A DNA stretch of 6,205 bases. Origin: an uncultured Oscillospiraceae bacterium (GTDB lineage Bacteria > Bacillota > Clostridia > Oscillospirales > Oscillospiraceae). The notes beneath the pieces were generated by a model. The model was not told the DNA's origin and made no database searches. It saw only the letters and a list, made by a program, of their open reading frames with translations. Below are positions 1-4,910 of the stretch, piece by piece. The position numbers and the translations under genes are program-made. The number at the start of each line of letters is the position of its first letter. The stretch's first letter is position 1. The stretch is taken from contig CAAERF010000137.1 in NCBI GenBank assembly GCA_900758315.1, positions 1-6,205 on the forward strand, written 5' to 3'.

Positions 1-284
1 AGCACCCCACCGGGCGGTGGGGCCGCTTACATAAAAGGTATCTGAAAGAACATCATCCCATCCGGTACAATCAACTGCTCCTGTCCGGGGAGCTGGGTAG
101 CTACCTTGCCAAGCTGGACAAACAGTCCGAAGAGCGGCTTGCATTGACCGTCCGGCAGATGCAGGAAGCTGAGGGCGTGACCGAAGCACTGAAAGCCGCC
201 GATCAACTGGAATGGGTGCGCCGAATGAACAGCATCCGCAACCGTGCCGAGGAAATCATCAAGTCTGAGCTGATTTTTGTATAA
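1..284 (+). CDS. tnpV: TnpV-family transposon-encoded protein, C-terminal part
   Basis: The 5' end is cut by the window; the first complete codon in frame is at 3 and the stop TAA is at 282-284, giving 93 visible residues. The visible protein opens with HPTGRWGRLHKRYLKEH and ends with EWVRRMNSIRNRAEEIIKSE. These match my memory of the TnpV family (PF14198), small proteins of roughly 120 aa found in clostridial transposons of the Tn4451 type and related ICEs. About 25 to 30 N-terminal residues are therefore probably missing. The C-terminal half is charged and helical. Its role is poorly known; a part in excision or regulation has been suggested because of a weak resemblance to excisionases. 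The next gene's ribosome binding site overlaps this stop codon, so the two are cotranscribed. GC-rich codon use matches the rest of the ICE backbone. Confidence 0.85.
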   Translation, partial: HPTGRWGRLHKRYLKEHHPIRYNQLLLSGELGSYLAKLDKQSEERLALTVRQMQEAEGVTEALKAADQLEWVRRMNSIRNRAEEIIKSELIFV

Positions 285-297
285 GGAGGTGCCCACG

Positions 298-585
298 ATG
301 GCTGTGCTGAAATGGATGCTGAAACTTGCCCTTTTTCCGCTGATTCTGGCGCAGTGGGTGGGCATCTTCCTCACGACCTTCTCCACGATCCTGACGAATC
401 TGCTGGCGGGGCTGTTCTTCTTCGTGGCTCTGACAAGCTGGGTCATGAAGCTGGCAGACGGCGGCGAAGTCCTGAAAATGCTGATTACCGCATTTGTGGT
501 TTTCGTCCTGCCTTACATAGCGATAGCTGCTATCGCAAAAATCTCCTTTTTCGCTGAGGAACTCCGGAATTTTCTCCAATCCTGA
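298..585 (+). CDS. small multi-pass membrane protein of ICE (CD1845-like)
   Basis: This 95-aa protein starts at ATG 298, chosen because a perfect AAGGAGGT (283-290) lies 7 bases upstream; a TTG at 277 would extend the frame through that site and is rejected. It is very hydrophobic, with likely membrane spans near residues 10-28, 31-50 and 59-80, a short charged loop around KLADGGEVLK (51-60), and a C-terminal tail with EELRNFLQS. Length, span layout and tail resemble the small 'CD1845 family' membrane proteins of clostridial conjugative transposons, as I remember them; this is recognition by eye, not a search. The function is unknown; a place near the conjugation machinery is inferred only from context. 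It follows tnpV almost without a gap and is followed by a terminator hairpin. Confidence 0.8.
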   Translation: MAVLKWMLKLALFPLILAQWVGIFLTTFSTILTNLLAGLFFFVALTSWVMKLADGGEVLKMLITAFVVFVLPYIAIAAIAKISFFAEELRNFLQS

Positions 586-589
586 GTTC

Positions 590-622
590 AAGACCGCCCT
601 GCACAACGCACGGCGGTCTTTT
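590..622 (+). terminator. rho-independent-type terminator after the membrane protein gene
   Basis: A perfect 9-bp stem pairs AAGACCGCC (590-598) with GGCGGTCTT (612-620) around a 13-base loop, and the run TTTT (619-622) follows. It begins 5 bases after the membrane protein stop. The T run is short, so termination may be partial. Confidence 0.7.
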
Positions 623-631
623 GGCTACATC

Positions 632-658
632 GGGTCTGCACATGGCAGACCCTTTTTT
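632..658 (+). terminator. second terminator hairpin, directly before the TTRAP-like gene
   Basis: A perfect 8-bp stem pairs GGGTCTGC (632-639) with GCAGACCC (645-652) around a 5-base loop, followed by six T (653-658). It stands 9 bases after the previous hairpin and only 5 bases before the GGAGGT ribosome binding site of the next gene (664-669). No promoter fits between the T run and that gene. Transcripts reaching the gene must therefore read through both hairpins, unless processing or antitermination is involved. Confidence 0.75.
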
Positions 659-677
659 AATACGGAGGTACAAGCCT

Positions 678-995
678 ATGAAACTGACGTTTGAAGAAAA
701 GAAGCTGCTCTACACCTATGGCTGCGCCGATCTGGAACTGACCCGCAAGCGGCTGTGCGGAGTTGCCGGGCTGACGGTTGATCCCGACCAGAACAAGCTG
801 GTGTATGACTTCTGCCGGAAGCTGGAGGACGAAACGCTGGCAGACTGGTACGATCAGATGTTCTACTTCGTCCGTTCCGAGATGGAGCATTACACCATGA
901 TGCAGAAAATGTCACGGGACATCGAGGAGGACGAGGACTGGGGGCCGACCATCTTTGACGAATACGAGGAGGAAGAACTGATTGACGATGTTTAA
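678..995 (+). CDS. transposon-transfer assisting (TTRAP)-like protein
   Basis: This 105-aa protein starts at ATG 678, preceded by GGAGGT (664-669) with an 8-base spacer. An in-frame upstream start near 621 would run through the terminator hairpin and is rejected. The N-terminal half has the pattern of TTRAP proteins (PF14203) of clostridial conjugative transposons: a KLTFEEKKLLYTYG opening, a helical stretch, then a 'LxDETLADWYDQMF' type segment. The C-terminal third is strongly acidic (DIEEDEDWGP, EYEEEELIDD) and longer than in the short TTRAP members I know. No catalytic motif is visible. The family name comes from its linkage to transfer genes; a biochemical role is not established. The stop codon overlaps the start of the next small gene by 8 bases, so the two are translationally linked. 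Confidence 0.65.
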   Translation: MKLTFEEKKLLYTYGCADLELTRKRLCGVAGLTVDPDQNKLVYDFCRKLEDETLADWYDQMFYFVRSEMEHYTMMQKMSRDIEEDEDWGPTIFDEYEEEELIDDV

Positions 996-1194
996 GTTGG
1001 AAACCATGATCTACGCCAGCGAGGACGGAACAAGCAGCGTGTTCACGCTGAATCCTGCCTTGCAAAAGCAGCTTGATGCCCTTGCAACGCAGCACCCGGA
1101 GGTGTGCCAGCGGAAGGCAAGGGGCGAAGCTGGCGGGGTAACGTATCAGGTCAGGGGTGCCGCACTGGCTATCCAGCCCGTGCGGGCATACTGA
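988..1194 (+). CDS. small hypothetical ICE protein, possibly cut at its C-terminus
   Basis: This 68-aa protein starts at ATG 988 inside the last codons of the previous gene (8-base overlap). GAGGAGG (966-972) lies upstream within that gene, a rather long 15-base spacing. A second ATG at 1006 is a possible alternative start. I do not recognise a named family. The sequence has a short strand-like opening (MFKLETMIYASEDG), a helical middle (LQKQLDALATQHPEVCQRKARG) and a strand-like end (GGVTYQVRGAALAIQPVRAY). GC-rich codons and the overlap tie it to the ICE backbone. Its stop TGA (1192-1194) falls where GC-rich sequence turns AT-rich and where a 13-bp repeat shared with the far side of the defence module begins. 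The original protein may therefore have been longer and lost its tail on insertion; this is inference. Confidence 0.6.
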   Translation: MFKLETMIYASEDGTSSVFTLNPALQKQLDALATQHPEVCQRKARGEAGGVTYQVRGAALAIQPVRAY

Positions 1195-1206
1195 GTACGA
1201 TGGAAA
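1194..1206 (+). repeat. left copy of 13-bp near-direct repeat flanking the defence module
   Basis: AGTACGATGGAAA here matches AGTACGGTGGAAA at 5833-5845 in 12 of 13 positions. Each copy begins on the last bases of a stop codon, that of the 68-aa gene on the left and that of the Abi gene on the right. It could be a duplicated target, a recombination site or chance. Confidence 0.5.
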
Positions 1207-1315
1207 GTTCAGATTGACCATCCGGCTACAAGTATCGTAAAACAAGAGGGTGAACAAAAAATAAGCGAGAGCGAAAAGTGCCGCTGACGTTAAAGATCTG
1301 ACGAGATAATGTAAT

Positions 1316-1383
1316 GGTTAGGAGTCAATCTGCGGTCAAGATATCTGGAGTGTATCCAGAATTCAGGTCGCAGATTGAGAACC
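1316..1383. repeat. long imperfect inverted repeat with an inner hairpin
   Basis: The core arms TCAATCTGCG (1325-1334) and CGCAGATTGA (1369-1378) are perfect complements. In RNA the stem extends to 13 pairs (1325-1337 with 1366-1378) by two G-U wobbles and one further pair. An outer GGTT/AACC helix (1316-1319 with 1380-1383) lies beyond a bulge. Inside, TCTGG (1344-1348) pairs with CCAGA (1356-1360) around a 7-base loop. No T run follows, so it is not a standard terminator. It lies upstream of the mapped promoter and would be transcribed only by read-through, or could act as DNA, for example as a protein binding site or recombination relic. Confidence 0.6.
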
Positions 1384-1461
1384 TTCTTATAAATGACGAC
1401 CTAGTGTAATTTGCGAAATATCACGTGTTCAGTGAATGCCTAATAAGTCAAAATGTACAAC

Positions 1462-1471
1462 TAAACGTTTA
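1462..1471. promoter_or_regulatory. palindrome overlapping the -35 box, possible operator
   Basis: TAAACGTTTA is a perfect 10-bp palindrome. Four of its bases (1468-1471) belong to the -35 hexamer TTTACA. A bound dimer here would block RNA polymerase. The Cro/C1-type regulator encoded first in the operon is the natural candidate ligand; this is inference. Confidence 0.45.
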
Positions 1472-1496
1472 CAATGGACAGCTTTTGTGCTACTAT
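1468..1496 (+). promoter_or_regulatory. sigma-A-type promoter of the defence operon
   Basis: The -35 box TTTACA (1468-1473) and the -10 box TACTAT (1491-1496) are 17 bases apart, and TGC directly before the -10 gives an extended -10. Transcription would start near 1503, leaving a leader of about 27 bases with the AAGGAGGG site (1516-1523) of the first gene. It is the only convincing promoter in the window and lies at the start of the AT-rich operon. Confidence 0.65.
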
Positions 1497-1529
1497 TATA
1501 TATAATATCATGGATAAGGAGGGCTGGAT

Positions 1530-1751
1530 ATGGCGGTTCATTGTAATTTGTCAACTTTGATGGGCAGATGTAGATACTCTATTCAGGATGTGCACAAACT
1601 TACAGGCCTTTCAAGAAGCACTGTTTCAAGTTTGTATAACGATAAAGCAACTCGTATAGATTTCGACACATTAGAAAAACTTTGTGGTTTGTTTGAGTGT
1701 GATGCAAGCGAGCTATTTGAAGTGTGTTATGATTCAGCGGAAATAAAATAA
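1530..1751 (+). CDS. small Cro/C1-type HTH regulator, possible controller of the R-M operon
   Basis: This 73-aa protein starts at ATG 1530, 6 bases after AAGGAGGG (1516-1523). It is a single-domain Cro/C1-type helix-turn-helix of the HTH_26 kind (PF13443). The turn lies at about residues 18-37, with IQDVHKLTGLSRSTVSSLYN spanning the first helix, turn and recognition helix. The family-typical TRIDFDTLEKLCGLFECDASELF follows at 41-63. There is no effector or membrane domain. It is the first gene of the operon, 22 bases before the first methyltransferase, and is transcribed with both methylases and the nuclease. By position and size it resembles the controller (C) proteins of Type II systems, which time nuclease expression after methylation. 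However, it is not a close match to classical C proteins that I can see, so autoregulation at the -35 palindrome is inferred. Confidence 0.85.
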   Translation: MAVHCNLSTLMGRCRYSIQDVHKLTGLSRSTVSSLYNDKATRIDFDTLEKLCGLFECDASELFEVCYDSAEIK

Positions 1752-1773
1752 AGTAAGGATAGGAGCTTGCATA

Positions 1774-2709
1774 ATGCGAATTATTTCATTGTTTAGTGGT
1801 GCGGGAGGACTTGATCTGGGTCTTATCCAAGCTGGTAACGATGTTGTGTGGGCAAATGATATTGACAAAGACGCTGTAGCCACATACAGAGAGAACATAG
1901 GAAATCATATTGTCTGTGACGATATAAAAAATATTGATATTAAATCGCTTCCAGATGCGGAAGTTGTTGTTGGCGGATTTCCTTGTCAGGGATTCTCCTT
2001 GGCAAACAGACTTCGTACATTGGAAGATGATAGAAACCAGCTATATAGATTCTTCTACAACACAATAAAGACTAAGCAACCCAAATTCTTTATTGCTGAA
2101 AACGTAAAAGGAATTCTGAGCCTTGGAAAAGGCGAAGCTATCAAACAGATTGTGTCTGATTTTGAGGGGGCTGGTTATATAACAACGGTCAATCTGGTTA
2201 ATATGGCGGATTATGGGGTTCCACAAACAAGACAAAGAGTTTTGATTATCGGTCAAAGGAAAGATTTAGGAGAGAAAATGCTGTTCCACTTTCCGAAGCC
2301 GAATCATTCGAAGGACGGCAAGGATCTTCCCAAATGGGTTTCGATAAAGGAGGCTATTGGACACTTTCCCGATCCGGATAAAGAGAACAATGTAATCAAT
2401 CATGTTTACTCCGCTTACAAAGTGGAATATAGAAATTTTACAGGACACAGACAAACTGATCCGGACAAACCTTCTCCAACGATATTGGCTCGTGGCAACG
2501 GAAAGGGCGGAGTATGCGCAATTCCACACTATAACGGGCAGCGCCGATTGAGCATTCGTGAAAGTGCAAGCGTACAAACATTTCCTGAGAACTTTCATTT
2601 TGTAGGCTCCATGAATGCCTGCTATCGCCAGATTGGAAATGCTGTTCCCGTGAGATTTGCTAAATTATTGGGAGAAGAACTGAAAAGACTGGAGCTTGAG
2701 AATATATGA
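1774..2709 (+). CDS. DNA (cytosine-5-)-methyltransferase 1
   Basis: This 311-aa protein transfers a methyl group from S-adenosylmethionine to C5 of cytosine in DNA (EC 2.1.1.37). It starts at ATG 1774 with AGGAG (1761-1765) 8 bases upstream. All key motifs are in order: motif I SLFSGAGGLDLG (5-16) for cofactor binding, motif IV GGFPCQGFS (67-75) with catalytic Cys71, motif VI ENV (109-111), motif VIII QTRQRV (151-156), motif IX around RRLSIRESASVQTF (257-270), and motif X QIGNAVP (286-292). The target recognition region is short, about residues 162-256. Nothing is missing, so it should be active. It overlaps the next methylase gene by ATGA and aligns with it over its whole length. It probably protects one strand of the site cut by the HNH nuclease downstream. 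Confidence 0.95.
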   Translation: MRIISLFSGAGGLDLGLIQAGNDVVWANDIDKDAVATYRENIGNHIVCDDIKNIDIKSLPDAEVVVGGFPCQGFSLANRLRTLEDDRNQLYRFFYNTIKTKQPKFFIAENVKGILSLGKGEAIKQIVSDFEGAGYITTVNLVNMADYGVPQTRQRVLIIGQRKDLGEKMLFHFPKPNHSKDGKDLPKWVSIKEAIGHFPDPDKENNVINHVYSAYKVEYRNFTGHRQTDPDKPSPTILARGNGKGGVCAIPHYNGQRRLSIRESASVQTFPENFHFVGSMNACYRQIGNAVPVRFAKLLGEELKRLELENI

Positions 2710-3632
2710 AGGTAGTATCATTGTTTAGCGGTGCGGGCGGATTGGACTTGGGATTTAAGATGGCTGGACATGATATAATTTGGGCGAACGATTTATATGG
2801 TGATGCTGTGGAAACGTATCGCCTTAATCTTGGAAATCACATTGTCTGCGAAGATATTTTTAAGGTAAATGAGAATGATGTGCCGGATTGCGATATTATC
2901 ATTGGTGGCTTTCCGTGCCAAGGATTTTCCGTTGCAAATACCAAGCGGCATGAAGACGACGAGAGAAACGCTCTATATAAACAGCTTATTAGAATAATAA
3001 ATGAAAAAAAGCCAAAATTCTTTCTTGCAGAAAATGTGAAGGGACTTACAAATCTAGCTAAAGGAAAAGTCTTTCAAATGATTTTAAGTGATTTTTCAGA
3101 GCTGGGATATAAGGTGAAGTATAAAATCTTAAATGCCGCAGATTATGGAGTACCGCAGACACGGCAGCGAGTTATAATTGTTGGCGTTCGTAATGATATT
3201 GATTTTGAATATATTTTTCCGAGGGCAACACACAGCAAGGATGGAAAAGATGGATTGCCTAAGTGGGTAAGTGTAAGTGAAGCGATGGCGCCTATTCCAG
3301 ATCCTGACAGTCCCAACAATCTGCTGAATCACGAATACTCAAAGTACAAATTAAATTTCAATGGGTATTTGGGACACAGACAGCTTGACCCCGATAAACC
3401 AGCGCCCACTGTAACAGCGAGGGGCGACAATAAGGGCGGTGTTGTTATTCTCCCCCATCCTAACGGAAAACGGAGAATGTCGTGCAGAGAACTTGCGGCA
3501 GTTCAGAGTTTCCCGCTGAGTTATGAGTTTTATGGCAATCGCAGCTCAATATATCGTCAAATCGGAAATGCGGTGCCGCCGTTGCTTGGGTATGCAGTTG
3601 CAAATGTATTCAACCAATACAAGGAGGGTTGA
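2706..3632 (+). CDS. DNA (cytosine-5-)-methyltransferase 2, paralogue of the first
   Basis: This 308-aa protein starts at ATG 2706, whose bases overlap the stop of the previous gene (ATGA, 2706-2709), so translation is coupled; no strong separate ribosome binding site is seen. Its motifs are intact: SLFSGAGGLDLG (5-16), GGFPCQGFS (67-75) with catalytic Cys71, ENV (109-111), QTRQRV (151-156), RRMSCRELAAVQSF (256-269) and QIGNAVPP (285-292). Over the first 160 residues I count about 90 identities with the first methylase and no gap of more than one residue, so the pair arose by duplication. The target recognition region is also clearly related. Two C5 methylases beside one nuclease is the pattern of systems with asymmetric sites, such as BbvCI, HgaI and LlaJI, where each enzyme modifies one strand. 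The stop is 3 bases before the nuclease gene. Confidence 0.95.
   Translation: MKVVSLFSGAGGLDLGFKMAGHDIIWANDLYGDAVETYRLNLGNHIVCEDIFKVNENDVPDCDIIIGGFPCQGFSVANTKRHEDDERNALYKQLIRIINEKKPKFFLAENVKGLTNLAKGKVFQMILSDFSELGYKVKYKILNAADYGVPQTRQRVIIVGVRNDIDFEYIFPRATHSKDGKDGLPKWVSVSEAMAPIPDPDSPNNLLNHEYSKYKLNFNGYLGHRQLDPDKPAPTVTARGDNKGGVVILPHPNGKRRMSCRELAAVQSFPLSYEFYGNRSSIYRQIGNAVPPLLGYAVANVFNQYKEG
3621..3628 (+). promoter_or_regulatory. ribosome binding site that fixes the GTG start of the nuclease
   Basis: AAGGAGGG lies inside the end of the second methylase gene, 7 bases before GTG 3636. The same AAGGAGGG precedes the regulator (1516-1523) and the Abi gene (4897-4904). No in-frame ATG stands nearby, so the GTG is the start. 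Confidence 0.75.
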
Positions 3633-3635
3633 AAA

Positions 3636-4886
3636 GTGTTCTCGAAAGACTATGTTCCGCAGAAACCATTCCCGGATTTCAAATGGAAATGGGCGTCTCT
3701 TCAGTGCACGGAGGGTATTAACGATCCAGTTGTCCTTTTAGGTATTCTATTTCGAATGAGAAAACTGGAAGGTAAAGGGTTGAAATACAGTTCTCCGGAA
3801 TTTGCGAACGAACTTGTCGAATTGTCAAATGATATTAGAGATTCTGTTGATGTTGATCTTGCAAAACGAACAGGCAAAAGAAATATTATTCGAAACTCTG
3901 GTCAGTATTGGAAGGCAGTTGGCTTGATTCCGGACAACAGTAGAGGACTTATTCGCCTTACAGACTTTGGACGACGTGTTGCAGAACATGACATTTCGCA
4001 AACAGAGTTTTCAGCTATTACAGTTCAGACATTTAAACTTCCCAATAGCCACATTCAGACCGCTGCTGAATGTTTGAACTGGGAAAGCCACAGTCTGATT
4101 ATTTATCCCCTTAGAATCATTCTGTCTGTAATAATGGAACTTAAGAAAAAAGGGCAGGGCTATTTATCTACCGAAGAATTGACGAGAATCATCATTCCTC
4201 TTTCTGGGTGTCACGCTCAGATTGAGGACTATGTGAACTTCATCATCTGGCATCGATCCGAAGAGATTTCTGTTGCGGATTGGCCGAACTGCTGTGAGGC
4301 TGCAAATGATTTCCGCATTGCCAGAGAATTCTTGCTATTCCTAGAAAATTATGGATATCTGGTAAAAGAGACTGAAGCACCAAGAGATTCTGAACAGTAC
4401 CGTATTAACACTTCAATTGAATCGGAAATTGCTGAAATTCTCGCAACTCCTATTACAGATGCTTCCCTGCAAGATATCCTGAACCAAATTCGTACAAGTG
4501 AGGTCGCTTCAGAAGTTGAACGCAAACGAGTGCAGAACTATAGAATGAGCCGACCAAATCAAGCTAGGTTCCGTCACGATGTTCTTGCTTCGTGCCAACG
4601 TTGTATCATCACGAATGTCGCTATGCCTGAAGTGCTTGAAGCTGCACATATCAAGCCATTCAAATACAATGGTGAGGATACCATTGCAAATGGGTTTGCA
4701 ATGAGAACTGATATTCATACCTTGTTTGATTCTGGACATCTTCGAATCTCAGAAACAGGTGTGGTTGAATTATCCACCCGAGCTAGAATGGATTATGGCG
4801 CAACCATTCCTCCCAAAATCGTCCTTCCTGACTTCACAAATCTAGATTTTGTCAGATGGCGCTGGGAAAACTATAACGGAATTTAA
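3636..4886 (+). CDS. HNH endonuclease, likely Type II restriction enzyme
   Basis: This 416-aa protein starts at GTG 3636. The C-terminal part, about residues 308-372, is an HNH_2-type nuclease domain (PF13391). It has CQRC (320-323), EAAHIKPF (335-342) with the first histidine His338, Asn352 in ANGF, and His361 in DIHTLFD (359-365); the metal-binding and catalytic residues therefore look complete. The first 300 residues carry no domain I can name with confidence. A stretch reading LIRLTDFGRRVAEHDIS (105-121) and IIYPLRIILSVI (155-166) recalls the winged-helix recognition halves of AlwI/BspD6I-type enzymes, but this is only a resemblance by eye. The position 3 bases after two methylases argues for the cognate restriction nuclease, cutting DNA unmodified at their site. 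The cut site cannot be read from sequence. An alternative is a nuclease that targets modified DNA. Confidence 0.8.
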   Translation: MFSKDYVPQKPFPDFKWKWASLQCTEGINDPVVLLGILFRMRKLEGKGLKYSSPEFANELVELSNDIRDSVDVDLAKRTGKRNIIRNSGQYWKAVGLIPDNSRGLIRLTDFGRRVAEHDISQTEFSAITVQTFKLPNSHIQTAAECLNWESHSLIIYPLRIILSVIMELKKKGQGYLSTEELTRIIIPLSGCHAQIEDYVNFIIWHRSEEISVADWPNCCEAANDFRIAREFLLFLENYGYLVKETEAPRDSEQYRINTSIESEIAEILATPITDASLQDILNQIRTSEVASEVERKRVQNYRMSRPNQARFRHDVLASCQRCIITNVAMPEVLEAAHIKPFKYNGEDTIANGFAMRTDIHTLFDSGHLRISETGVVELSTRARMDYGATIPPKIVLPDFTNLDFVRWRWENYNGI

Positions 4887-4910
4887 TTTACTACATAAGG
4901 AGGGCAAGAT

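Larger units (their letters stand above)
1195..1529. other. 335-base gene-free region: junction, inverted repeat and operon promoter
   Basis: No credible coding frame is present; the ATG at 1200 opens only a five-codon frame. The left part (1195-1310) has no recognisable element. The middle holds the long inverted repeat at 1316-1383, and the right end holds the promoter and palindrome of the defence operon. The 8-mer CAGATTGA or its complement occurs three times (1210-1217, 1325-1332 reversed, 1371-1378). Confidence 0.6.

Noticed and set aside
27..446. Open frame of 139 codons on the - strand
   Set aside because: It lies opposite the recognised TnpV and membrane protein genes, crosses both, and has no recognisable family.
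676..1257. Open frame of 193 codons on the - strand
   Set aside because: It mirrors the TTRAP-like and 68-aa genes. Its Arg/Pro/Ser-rich sequence is typical of the antisense of GC-rich codons, and the + strand genes have clear ribosome binding sites.
1316..1383. Retron-like or riboswitch RNA
   Set aside because: There is no reverse transcriptase nearby, and the structure lies upstream of the promoter I support. I recognise no known riboswitch core.
1501..1506. Perfect TATAAT as the -10 box
   Set aside because: It is 20 bases from TGGACA (1475-1480) and 27 from TTTACA, and would leave a very short leader. TACTAT at 1491-1496 with TTTACA has ideal 17-base spacing and an extended -10.
2041..2598. 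Two - strand frames inside the first methylase gene
   Set aside because: The + strand has a full set of C5 methylase motifs there; the reverse frames show no family features.
1774..3632. A single methylase gene split into two
   Set aside because: Each product has the complete set of motifs I to X, so these are two full paralogues.
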